A stretch of 64,000 nucleotides of DNA from Artocarpus heterophyllus (taxonomy: Eukaryota; Streptophyta; Magnoliopsida; Rosales; Moraceae), in NCBI GenBank assembly GCA_025403435.1, contig CM046340.1, forward strand, positions 28,466,210 to 28,530,209. Reading direction: 5' to 3'. The notes beneath the pieces are model-generated. The model made no database searches. It was not told the origin of the DNA and saw only the letters and a program-made list of their open reading frames with translations. How positions within the stretch are numbered: the stretch's first letter is position 1; each line of letters starts with the position of its first letter. Shown piece after piece: positions 36,511 through 46,768 of this stretch. The translations under genes and the position numbers were made by a program.

Positions 36511-37844
36511 ATGACTAAAACGATTTATCATCGATACTTGAGAAAAACCAATTAATCAAAGAGAATTATAATGATTGGAAACAAAACTTGAATATTGTCC
36601 TCTCCTTTAAGAAACTAAAATTTGTGCTAACAACCCCTTGTCCTCTCGAGCCTACAGGAAATTCCACCAATGATGAAATCCAAACATATGATTGTTGGAA
36701 AGATGCTAATAATCAGGCCCACTGCTATGTTATGGCCAGCATGAACAACGTGCTGCAGGCTCAACGTGAGGATTATGAGACTGCTAAGCAGATCTTGGAT
36801 AATCTAGAAAACATGTTTGGAGGCCAGGCTTTAACTAAGCAGCAAGGGGCACTTCAAAAACTCTTAAACTGTAAGCAGAGACTAGGGACATCTATAAAGG
36901 AGCACATGATGTTGGTCATGGGTTACCTCACTGAGGGATAAACCAATGGAGTCGACATCGATGCTAAAACTCAAATGACTATAGTCTTTGAAACTCTGTC
37001 TAAGGAGTTTATCCCATTTAGAGCTACTTTAATTTGAGCAATAGACGGGATATAACCTTAACAGAGTTAATGAAACAGTTACAGGAGTTTGAATTATTGA
37101 TCAGAGAATCTCCTATAGGTGGTGAGGCCAATTCGGTAGCTGCTTCTGGTTCCAATCCCAACCATGGGATGGAAAGAAGCAATGGGCCAAGAATAGGAAG
37201 TCTTCTATTCCTACTAATAACAAGAGCAAGAAGAAGAAGAAGAAGAACCCAAAGAAGCTTAAGTGCTTTTTTTGCGGAAAGGTCGGGCACATTAAGAAGA
37301 ATTGCAAGGACTTTCTTTCCCAAGGAGGTAGGTGTGATCGTCTATATTTAGAACCTTGTTTGGTTGAGGAATCCAGTGATATTTGGGTCAAAGATTCTAG
37401 TGCAACTAATCATATTTGTGTTTCTCTATAGGGGTTCAAAGAAATAAGAAGTCTGCTCTATGAAGACTTCACGCTTCGGATGGGCGATGGATCCTTTGGT
37501 CTTAGCTAAAGCAGTGTGAGACATCCATCTTTATTTTGATAATTATAGGAATTTAATTTTACAAGATTATTTTTATGTTCCTAAATTTAAAAGGAATTTA
37601 ATTTCTACAGCATGTTTATTTAAAGACTCCTATTTGATTTCTTTTAATAATAAAGTGGTGATTCATAAAAACAAATCTTTTATCTGTTTTGGATGGGTGT
37701 AAAATAATCTATATTTTATCAAACCTAAGATGGACTTACTGCTTAAGGCTGAGATGAATGATAATAACTCTAAATGATTTAAAACTTCTCACTTTAATAA
37801 TACTTATCTTTTGCATTTGTGTCTTGGCCATATTAACCTGAATA
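36511..37844 (+). pseudogene. copia B3 gag, protease and pre-integrase fragment
   Basis: The start is the ATG at 36511, aligned with the B1 gag start, but a frameshift follows within about 40 nt. Gag homology is best at 36588-36941 (KDANNQAHCYVMASMNNVL, NLENMFGGQA). The zinc knuckle near 37264-37310 reads CFFCGKVGHIKKNC and is intact. The protease site near 37380-37420 reads DSSATNH where DSGATNH is usual, so the active-site Gly is lost. The pre-integrase histidine region reads LGHINLN near 37825, and homology then stops. It has several stops and shifts. Confidence 0.87.
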
Positions 37845-38661
37845 GTGAAATCCTTGCTTAAACAATGAATCAATTGACTAATAAGAAGTGAGTTATTGCC
37901 AGTAATGATAACATCATTGACATAAACAAGAAGAAAAATATTATTAGTGTCATGACGATAAATGAAGAGAGATAGATCAACTTCGCTGCAAGAGAAACCA
38001 ATTTTTAGTAAGCTGTGAGAAAGGCATTCAAACCAAGCATGTGGTGCTTGTTTGAGGACATATAATGACTCGTGAAGTAACAAATATGGTTAGAAAATTG
38101 TCGATTGACATAATATGGTGGTTGTTCCATGTACACTTATTCATGTAAGAAACCATGAAGAATGCATTTTTAAGAGGCCATCCAAAATGAATTACAAGTA
38201 ATAAAATGACTCTAATTGTAGTCGGCTTGGCGACAGGACTAAAAGTTTCGCCAAAGTCTAAACCAAGAATTCATGTGTATCCCTTTGTAACAAGACGGGC
38301 TTAAAATCTATCTATACTACAATTAGTATGATATTTTGTTTGATAAACCCATTTGGATCCAATAATGTTTGCTTCAACTTCTTGAGGAACAAGTGTCCAT
38401 GTTTTTTTTTTATTTTTTGCTGAAGGGTAGCTAATTCTTCTTTCATGCAAGCAATCCAGTTGGTAAACTTAAGAGCTATTTTCAAAGTGCGAGGTTCAAT
38501 ATAAGAAGTGAGTAGATACATGTTTTGGTTGGTTAATGAGATAGTAATAGTATGACAGATGGAAGATGACGGTCACGAATTGGCCGTTGGGAAGATGAGG
38601 AGGTAAAAGGATAAGTAACAAGTTGATCATTTATTTCATTAGGAGGGGAAGGGGAATTTGT
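37845..38661 (-). pseudogene. copia C: integrase-RT linker and part of RT
   Basis: On - the linker runs 38661-38522 (RPIRDRHLPS region), then EPRTLKIALKFTNWIACMKE near 38500-38440, the usual start of copia RT. Stops and shifts follow (38310-38090), then LYVLKQAPHAWFECL and a catalytic box at 37925 reading YVNDVIITG instead of YVDD-type, so a catalytic Asp is lost. Reading stops at about 37845. It once formed part of the reverse transcriptase. Confidence 0.85.
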
Positions 38662-40077
38662 TGAATGACAAATCAATTCTTTCTTAATCTTAAATATTGT
38701 AAAAATCCTCAAGCTTTTGTGTTTTTTAATTTTACAGTGTTATTTTGTATAAAACTAATAAAATGGGGCTTAATGGAAAATAGGCATAAAAAGGAGTGAA
38801 AACACAAATTTTAGGCGAAATGAGCCATGCCGTGTGCCCTGCGTGCGCACGAGTAGCCCAGCAAGGGCACCACATTGCCACATAGGCATGTAGGCATGCC
38901 CACATGGACACACCGTGCAAGCCTTGCGGTGGTCCGCGTGCCCATGCGCTGTTGTGCACCCATCGCACTCATAGGGGTGCTGCTCCATGTTGAATGGCCA
39001 TTTTGATGGTTGATCTTCTCCCAATGCTTATTTGATAGTCCCAAATTGACCTAAAATGAAACCCTATCACTTTAAAACCCTTAAGATCAAAAAAAAAAAA
39101 AAGATGAGGCCTTTATTTTGGGAGGAGGAAGAACACATTTCCAAGAGGATTTGGACTGATTCCAAAGAAGAAAATGGGGAAAAAGAAAAGAAAAAATATT
39201 TATTTTTTATTGTAGTTTAGGATCTAATTTCTAGTTTTAGATTTAGGTTTTCTTTTGAATTAAATCATCATGGAAGAAGCTTTTAGAGATCAAGAAGTAT
39301 GAAAAGAGAAGAGGGTAAAGAGCTTAGAGACCGTAACTACTCCAAATTGGGATTTTTAATTCTTATTCTCTTTTTTTATTTTTGTTATTTGTAAATGTTG
39401 AACCCTCGATGTTAGTTTGTTTAATTTTAGTTATGGAATAGTTGTTTTTCTAGAGCCTTGATTTTACCTAATTATGAATTGCTGATTTATTTTAAATGAT
39501 TTGTCATGGTTTATTTGTGTTGTCCAACACTTAATGCTTTTAGTTTACTTAAACAATAAATTAGATTATTTTAGTATATGGGGTTTGATGCTCGAGAGAA
39601 GGGAATTCTATGCACGGATTGTAGGAAACATAGCCTAAGCGACTATAAGATTGAGATATTGATAGTTCTTTTGTAGTTATTAGAAGAACTAGAGCATAAT
39701 AAATGCTAACTACTCGGTTTCAGATATAGATATTGGAATCAAGTTTTTAAGCATATTATCAATTTTGATGCTTGAGAGAGGTAATTAGGTTAATTAAGAG
39801 TTCCTGATTAATGAATTATGAAATTCACTCAATAATAAAATTAGCATAGATTAATTATGGTGAAATAGATGCTCTAGTGTTTTTGTTACTTTATTTTAGG
39901 TGTTTAGTTATTTTAGCTAGTTTCTTTTATTTGTTGTTTATTTGGTCATTCAAATATTCTTACAGCAAATTAATTTTGATAATTAACGCAAAATTAACAC
40001 AATCCTCGTGGGATCGACATTCCATATTTCGAATCACTTTATCACTTGCGACTATGTACGCTTACACGCCCGTAACA
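38662..40077 (+). repeat. 5' LTR of the gag-only element
   Basis: About 1.42 kb. It starts TGAATGACAAATC, a shortened form of the right LTR start TGATGAGTGAGTATT, and ends CCCGTAACA. Homologous to 43027-44490. A GC-rich block at 38819-38975 differs strongly between the two LTRs although its flanks match. Confidence 0.9.
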
Positions 40078-40104
40078 AGTTTTTAGCGCCATTGCTAGGG
40101 ATTG
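40078..40104 (+). other. Primer binding site, tRNA-Asp type
   Basis: TTTTAGCGCCATTGCTAGGG is a decayed form of TTTGGCGCCGTTGCCGGGG, the site known from Athila/Tat-like and LARD elements. It lies just after the left LTR. Confidence 0.8.
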
Positions 40105-40239
40105 TTGTTTACTTTTTGTTAATATTGATACCAATTTACTCAACGATTAATTTGGATATTTTTTACTTGTATTCTTTTATTTCCCCTTGCTTCTAGCCTT
40201 GCTTTTGTTTGTTTTGTTTATTTGACGAGATACTTTGTG

Positions 40240-41400
40240 ATATATCATCAACAAATCCTCTTGAGTTTTGCCCAACATGATTTGGAACTAATGCATATTG
40301 TATGGTGGAGATAGAAGGAGTTGCTAATTCGATTTCCTCACCATTGGTTCTTAAGTGAGTGTCAACTTCAAAATTTTCTCAATGGGTTTTGTGCCACAAC
40401 AAGAAAATGGGTTGAAAGCGGAAATGATACTACTTCTTTCCACCATTTATCCGTGGATGATGCCTATTGTTTGTTGGAAGACATGGTGGACTATGATCAT
40501 TGGTGTTAGAATAATTCCAACAATTTCATGCCATGGTTTTACAGCCAACCTCAAGACAAGGGTGTGTCTCCAAAACTTCAAGCTATATTCATGAACTTTA
40601 TGGAGAAGACACATCAATATATGGAAAGGAATGACACCCAACCTCAAGAGATGGTTGTATCTCCAGAATTTCAAGCTATATTCGTAGACCTTGTGGAAGA
40701 GACTCATTAATCTATGGAGAGATTAGATGAGAAGTTGATGCGGACTAATTTAATGGTAGAGACATCGTTTGAAATCTTAAAAAGAATAGAGCCAATGAGA
40801 AAATAAATTGAAGAATTCATAGCATCCATTCCTACTATGGATGTTTTAATTGGATACAAGCAAGATTGCTACCTAGAAGAGTCTACCCAATGTGAGGAGC
40901 ACTTGAAATGCTTAATGATGATTCTCTAAAGTTTAAAGAATCTTCAAGTAAGGAAGAGCTTGAAGACTCAGTTAATGAAGAAGAATCACTAGAAGAAGTC
41001 TTTTACGCCCAACCAATTGTGTCCATATTGGTAATTGAAGATCACATTTATGAGAATCCAATATGGCCAACACCTCTTCCACCAACATTAGCACCATTCC
41101 TTCAAGCCCACCAAGCCATCCTCCGAAGCTAAATCTTATTGGTGCCACATGCGAACATACTTCCACATTTTTTCAAGCTTGAGGGCACCCACAACCAAAA
41201 CCTATTTGTAGTGTTCTATGACACCTACTATAGGCAAAAGTTGCACTTTGATGAGTGCTTCACCAAAAGTCAAGCCAACAACTTTAAGTGCTCTTAGAAG
41301 GCACCCCAAGCTTTCTAGTCTTTCACTCTTGTTATTTTTGTTTTTGTTTTGTGTTTGTGTTTGTGTTTATGCTTTAGTTTATTTCAAAGTTTTGCATTAA
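40240..41400 (+). pseudogene. Gag-like remnant of the non-autonomous element
   Basis: The best stretch, 40321-40509, reads FLNGFCATTRKWVES and VDDAYCLLEDMVDYDHW. This resembles the retrotransposon gag domain of Athila/Tat-like elements, in which a Y/F-NGL motif is followed by A-Y-ELL-x-DM and NYQW. Downstream (40528-41132) are acidic and repetitive frames; CCTCAAGA/GTGTCTCCA-type words recur at about 40548 and 40644. A short conserved-looking frame near 41215-41290 reads YRQKLHFDECFTKSQA. Stops break the region throughout. No pol motifs. Confidence 0.6.
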
Positions 41401-43006
41401 TGTTTAAATTTTGTGTGTCTTGATAAGTGTTGCATCAATCAAGAGCTTAAGAACTTAAGTTTTAGTGGGAAACGATTCATAAAGATGGAAGAACTCAAAA
41501 ATGGGGCTAGAAACCCTAGTATATATTCTCAACTTTTGCCCTTTTGTTGCTACAATCATTGAGGACAATGTTTAGTTTAAGTTTGGGAGAGGGAACACTT
41601 TGTTGATCACTTGTAGGGTTTTGGTCTTATTTTTTTTCATTGATTATCATGATTTTCTTTCCATTACTCTTGTTTGGTAGTTATTGTTTACTTCTTTAGG
41701 TTGTTTAGTTATTTTAGTGGTGTTTTAGATACTTGTTTGAATAAAGTGTGAGTTTTAAGAAATTTGATAACTAGAATTTAATTGTAACATTAGCCACAAA
41801 TTGTTCTCTTGGGTCTTTGGAAATGTGATTCATTGGGGCGTCTGTGTGCTTGACTTCCATCATTTTACTTCATTTTTGACTCCCCACACTTGAGCACTAA
41901 GAATCATGATCACTTGAAAGTTTGAGCTTTTAAAGAACACTTATGTGCATTAAATAGGCCTTGACATCTCATGAACTCTAGAACCCATTCTAGTGAAACT
42001 AGAGGCAAAAGCCTAGGCTAGGTGACCTATTTCTTTTATTACCCACGTAAGTTTCACCTAGCCATTTAACAAATTCCTTTCACTTAACCTATCACTCATA
42101 GGCATGTTTACATCTTGGCTTGAATTTGATGATTGATTGTTGAGAGTGAGCATGGAAGGTGATGTAATTTGAATTTGTGGTTTGGTTGTGTCCATAAAGT
42201 GACTAATTTATGTTTTTGTGTTATTTTTAATTTGTTTTACTTAGTTTTATTTATGCTTCCCCTTTTGTCCAAATGTATAAAACCATATACATCTGGGGGA
42301 ATTTCAATTCAAAAAAATTATGAAAAAAATTTGAAAAAGAAAAGGAAAAAAGAAAAAATGAAAAAATGAAAAAAAGACTATATTCTTGTTAATTTCATGT
42401 TTTTGAGATTTTGCAGATACTTGTGAGTAACATTTTATTGGAATGATTGATATAGAGGAATGATCTAGTTGGGAGTTAATGCGTGAGTTTTTATTTCTTT
42501 TCATGCAAGGCCCACTTGGTGCAATTCATGTCTAATGTAATCCAAGCGGAAAAATTATCTTTTATTACCTTCCTTTCACCTTAACCTTATAATTATAACC
42601 CTTGAAAGTCCTTCACGTTTGATGACACGTTAACCTATATTCATGGAGAGCGACACAAACAATAGGCTTATAGTAGTTTTGAATTTCACTATCTAGAGAT
42701 TTCTCATCATTTATCTAATCACAAAGGTCTATCCAGGGTTCAGTTCATAGAGTGAGAGTGATTTAGCACACACTTACACTTAGAGACTCTTGAATGAAGT
42801 GAAATTGGTGTTATTGTTGAAATTCTAGATATTCTCAATGTATGCATTTCCATTGAGCTTTGAATCATTTTGTGTCTTTGAGATTTATATTTGTCTAGTT
42901 ATTGAATGGATACAAAACTCACACTTCATTTTTTTCTTTTGTTTTCATGTTAGTTTAAAATTTGTTCTTCTTCAATGTTCTTGTGTTCTGCTTGAGGACA
43001 AACAAA
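41401..43006 (+). other. Non-coding interior of the gag-only element
   Basis: AT-rich with no convincing coding sequence. A polypurine-like tract (AAGTTTGGGAGAGGGAA) at about 41579-41595 resembles the true tract before the right LTR and may be an internal priming site or a decayed duplicate. Confidence 0.6.
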
Positions 43007-43007
43007 T

Positions 43008-43026
43008 GTTTAAGTTTAGGGGTATT
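43008..43026 (+). other. Polypurine tract of the gag-only element
   Basis: AAGTTTAGGGGTATT directly precedes the right LTR, preceded by GAGGACAAACAAATG, as is common in Athila/Tat-like elements. Confidence 0.75.
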
Positions 43027-44490
43027 TGATGAGTGAGTATTTTACTTACAAATCAATTATTTCTTAACCTTAAATATTGTAAAAATCCTCAAACTTTTGT
43101 GTTTTTTGATTTTTTAGTGTTATTTTGTAGGAAAATAAAATGGGGCTTAATGGAAAAAAAAGCAACATAAAAAAGGAGTGAAAACATGAATTTCAGGTGG
43201 AACAAGCCGTGCTACGTGCATGCTCCCTACGCAGCCGCTCAGGCTTGTGGGCTCGCCCATGCATGCACGCTAGCCACAGCAGGCAGGCCACTTGAGGTTC
43301 ATGTGTCCCTATGTAGGCCCTGGCACTGCCCACGTGCCTGCGAATAGCACTACAGCATGCTCAACGTGCCCGTGGTGGGGCTGCTTCATGCTGAATGGCT
43401 ATTTTGATGGCTGATCTTGTCCTAGTGTTGATCCAACCATCCCAAATTGACCTGAAATGAAACCTTATCACCTAAAAACCCTTAAGACCTAAAGGAAGAG
43501 GTGAGGCCTCCATTTTTGAAGGAGGAGGCGCACATTTCCAAGAGGATTTAGGCTACTTTCAAAAAAGAAAATGGGGAAAAAAGAAAAGAAAAAGTATTTG
43601 TTTCTTTTGTTGTAGTTTGGGATCTAATTTCTAGTTTTAGATTTAGGTTTTTTTTTGGAATAAAATCATCATGGGAGAAGCTTTTGGAGATCAAGAAGTA
43701 CGAGAAAAGGAGAAGGTGAAGAGCTTAGAGATCTTGACAACTCTAAATTGGGATTTTTAATTCTTATTCTCTTTTCTATATTTGTGATTTGTAAATGTTA
43801 AACCCTCAATGTTAGTTTGTTTAATTTTAGTTATGAAATAGTTGTTTTTCTAGAGCCTTGATATTGTTGCCTAATTATGAATTAATAAATTATTTAAATG
43901 GTTTGTCATGGTTTATTTGTGTTGTCCAACACTTAATGCTTCTAATTTATTTGGACAATAAAATAGATGATTTTCCTATGTGGGATTTGATGCTCGAGAG
44001 AGAGAAATTCTATGTATGGATTATTGGAAACACAACCTAGGCGACTTTAAGATCGAGAGATTTGTAGTTCCTTTTTACTCATTAGAAGAACTAGAGCTTA
44101 ATGAATGCTAACCACTACTCGATGTTAGATAGAGATATTGGAATCGAATTTTTAAGCACATTATCCAATTTTATGCTAGACAAAGGTAATTGGGCTAATC
44201 AAGAGTTTTTGACTAATGAATTATGAAATTCACTTAATAATAAAATTACCACATATTAATATGGTGAAATAGATGCTCTAGTATTTTTAATTAATTGTTT
44301 ATGTTAGTTTTTTTAATTGTTTAGTTATTTTAATTAGATTTTTTATTCATTGTTTATCAGGTCATTTAAATTATCTTAGAGCTAATCAATTTCGATAATT
44401 AACGCAAAACTCACATGGTCCTTGTAGGATCAACATCCATACTTCGAATCACTTTATTACTTGCGACCGTGTACACTTGTACGTGTAACA
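43027..44490 (+). repeat. 3' LTR of the gag-only element
   Basis: About 1.46 kb. It starts TGATGAGTGAGTATTTTAC and ends GTACGTGTAACA. Homologous to 38662-40077. The divergence points to an old insertion; the GC-rich block 43199-43385 is far more diverged than the rest. Confidence 0.9.
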
Positions 44491-46110
44491 TGAAGCATAA
44501 CAGATATGGAGTAATGTCAGGCAAACCATTTCGAGCATTATCTTTATGACCTGATAAATCTTGAACAGTGGGGTTAGGAGCAGAGGACCATTCATCAAAA
44601 AAAAAGGTGATGGAAAAATTTTGCACAGACTCAGATGTAGATTGCAATTTTGAAATAAATGGAAAAGTACTTTCATTCATAACTACATGCCTAGAAATAT
44701 AGAGTCTCTAAGTATGTGGATCAAGACATCGATAACCTTTGTGTAAGGGACTATAGCCTAGAAAAACACATGGTATTATCTTGCGAGAAAATTTGTTGGG
44801 ACCTTGACTTTTTAAATAATGAAAAACATGACAACCAAAAATACGTAGAATGGAATAATTGAGATTCTTATCAAAGAGTTTACAAAAAGGAGTTTCCTTA
44901 CCGATGGAGGAGAGTGGTATACGATTTATGAGGAAAGTAGCAGTTAAAAATGCATTTACCCAGAATTTTATAGGTAAATTTGCATGGAAGAGCAAAGTGA
45001 GGCCTGTCTCGACAGTGTGTCTGTGCTTCCTTTCAGCGAGGCCATTTTGTTCTGATGTAAAGGACAAGAAGGCTGCTAAGCAATTACACATTGTGCCCAG
45101 TGATCAGTTCAATTTGTGGAAGTAAATTCACCTCCTCCGTCTTTCTGAAAAACTTTGATTTTTCTATCAAAATGTATTTCGACAAAAGTTTGAAATTTCA
45201 GAAAGCATGTCAAAAATTCAGATTTATTTTTCAGTGGAAACAACCAAGGATAGCATGTGAAATCATCAACAAAGGTAACGTATATAATATTGAAACTTTT
45301 GAGAAGAAGAGTTTGGAGCAAGCCCCCATAAATCACTGTGAATTTTTTCAAGAGAAAATGTAGAAACGGAATCTGATTCATTAAAAGAAAGTTTACGACG
45401 CTTTCCAAGTTGACAACTAATACATAGAATATCCTTATTTAAGCACTTAGAAATATTGATAACTTTATTTTTCTGTAATCTTTGAAGAAATTTTGAATTT
45501 GGATGCCCTAATCTGGCATGCCAAATGTCAGAAGATGCTTCGGGACACAGAGTGCTTCCAGATGACTTCTCCCGAGCGCATATAGATTTTCTTTTCTATG
45601 CTCCTTGGCCAAAACCTGCTGATTGCGATCCTTTATGACATAACCATCAGAGTTACATTCAAAGATACAAGAATTTTCATCAATAAGTTGGCTAACTGAA
45701 ATAAAATCTTGATTACCTTGGGTTGTTTTTAGCGAGGCTTTACCCATGTGAGTAATTGGTAAAGCTATCCATTACCAACAAATATTGAGTCTTTGTCAAA
45801 ATAATGTTTGAAAAACTACAATTTACCTCCTTGATTTGTCACGTGAGTTGTTGCATCAGAATACGGATAAAAGTTGGGATCTCCTTCATTGCTTAATTCA
45901 TGGCCGAAAGGGCTTGTCGAGTACTGTACTCCTTGTTGTCATAATCATATCTGTAATAGCATTTAACAGCTGTATGATTAGTCCTAACATTTAATCCTCA
46001 CTGTTGTTTCCGATTATTATTGTTAAAGTTTTGCTTTTGCTGTGATGAGAATGGGAAGTTTTGAGGTTGATTTTGATTATGTGGTCGGTTGTCATTGAAA
46101 TTGCTATTGG
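44491..46110 (-). pseudogene. copia C: gag end, protease, integrase
   Basis: On - a gag C-terminal region reads TNHTAVKCYYRYDYD near 45975-45940, the second half of a CCHC knuckle. A protease region follows with stops. The pre-integrase is 45747-45508 (DRNQQVLAKEH). The integrase core is 45408-45109 (VTFVDDFTCYPWLFPL, FQKDGGGEFTS; the Asp of the GGGEF motif is present) and 45091-44708 (SEQNGLAERKHRHTVE, FGCHVFHYL). The frame then runs into the LTR at 44490. One shift separates the two integrase parts. Confidence 0.87.
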
Positions 46111-46324
46111 TATTAATCCAATAAATGGGTTAATATATTAAATAAATGTGAATTAAAGACTATCAATAAGGTTGTCTAATTAAATGAGATCAATTTAGGT
46201 TTTGGGCTTTTAATGCATGATTAAGTGTGGGCCTCCTATGTGTAGAGACCAAAATATAATTACTAGTTTTATGATGCGTTAAATTGGTAACTAAAGATAA
46301 CAGTTAGGGTTTAGCAGTTATATA
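46111..46324. other. AT-rich stretch, nothing recognised
   Basis: It lies between the end of copia C homology and the copia A3 LTR. It has no match elsewhere in the window that I can see and no coding sequence. It may be host DNA or part of another old element. Confidence 0.5.
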
Positions 46325-46768
46325 TGTTGGAATTAAAACATGAAACGCAGCGGAAGGAACGGATCGTTGACTAACAAAAATTTTCTGAAAACTTTGTTCA
46401 TCGGGAATAGATATATAATTTTAATTATAGAAAGCTTTAGGAATTTATTACTAACCTTTTGAAGACTATCAGGGTATCCTAGCTTTCCTCTTTGACACCA
46501 CGATCTTCCAAACCAAGCCTATACACCAATGGAAAGACGAGTGGGCGTCAAACTGCAAGAATAAATTTTCCTCACACTTTTCTGAATCTGCTATGTACTC
46601 AACACATGAGATAGCAGACCTTTTTCTTTAGAGAAGAACTCTCAGTTTTTCTCTCTAAAAATTTTGTGAATCATCAAAATTCATCTGAGATAACTGTTAT
46701 CTCTCCTTTTTATATCTGAGCCATTAGTAATTTTACTTTCCCTTTTCTTTTTCTTTTTCTTTTTCTTA
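46325..46768 (-). repeat. 3' LTR of copia A3, terminal part
   Basis: The last 444 bp of the LTR in element orientation, matching 62877-63320. It includes the TATA-like TATAAAAAGG at 46705-46714 (-) and ends at a (CTTTTT)n pyrimidine tract where the gypsy element is inserted. Confidence 0.92.
46764..46768. repeat. Target site duplication of the Tekay-type element, left copy
   Basis: TCTTA, against TCTTC at 55828-55832. The uninterrupted LTR at about 63315-63325 has a single TCTTC at this place, so one copy has mutated. Confidence 0.8.

Larger units (their letters stand above)
32960..37844 (+). mobile_element. copia B3, 5' LTR, leader and gag; truncated
   Basis: LTR 32960-34975, leader with the primer site deleted, and a gag-to-pre-integrase pseudogene from 36511. 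Homology to copia B stops at about 37844 inside the pre-integrase domain, where a different copia on the opposite strand begins. It either inserted into the B2 leader or arose by exchange between B copies. No matching 3' LTR is in the window. Confidence 0.85.
38662..44490 (+). mobile_element. Non-autonomous gag-only LTR element (LARD / TR-GAG type)
   Basis: Two direct LTRs (38662-40077 and 43027-44490) flank 2.95 kb with a primer site on the left and a polypurine tract on the right, which sets + orientation. The interior has a broken gag-like region but no protease, integrase or RT. This is the structure called LARD or, with gag present, TR-GAG. Mobilisation would need enzymes from a gypsy relative. 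It is inserted in copia C, but I could not find a clear 5-bp target duplication. The left LTR has lost about 14 bp near its start. Confidence 0.85.
37845..46110 (-). mobile_element. Ty1/copia element C, both ends missing, split by a gag-only LTR element
   Basis: Two colinear coding fragments on -, 46110-44491 (gag end, protease, integrase) and 38661-37845 (linker and RT), are separated by the LTR element at 38662-44490. The family differs from A and B in its integrase and linker sequences. Neither LTR, primer site nor RNase H is present. The left limit falls in RT at the junction with copia B3, and the right limit in gag near 46110. It is a fragment left by rearrangement. Confidence 0.85.

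Noticed and set aside
38732..39044. Overlapping frames rich in Cys, His and Ala on -
   Set aside because: They come from the hypervariable GC block of an LTR. The partner LTR does not keep the frames.
44859..45363. Two frames of about 90 codons on +
   Set aside because: They are antisense to the copia C integrase, whose conserved motifs read on -.
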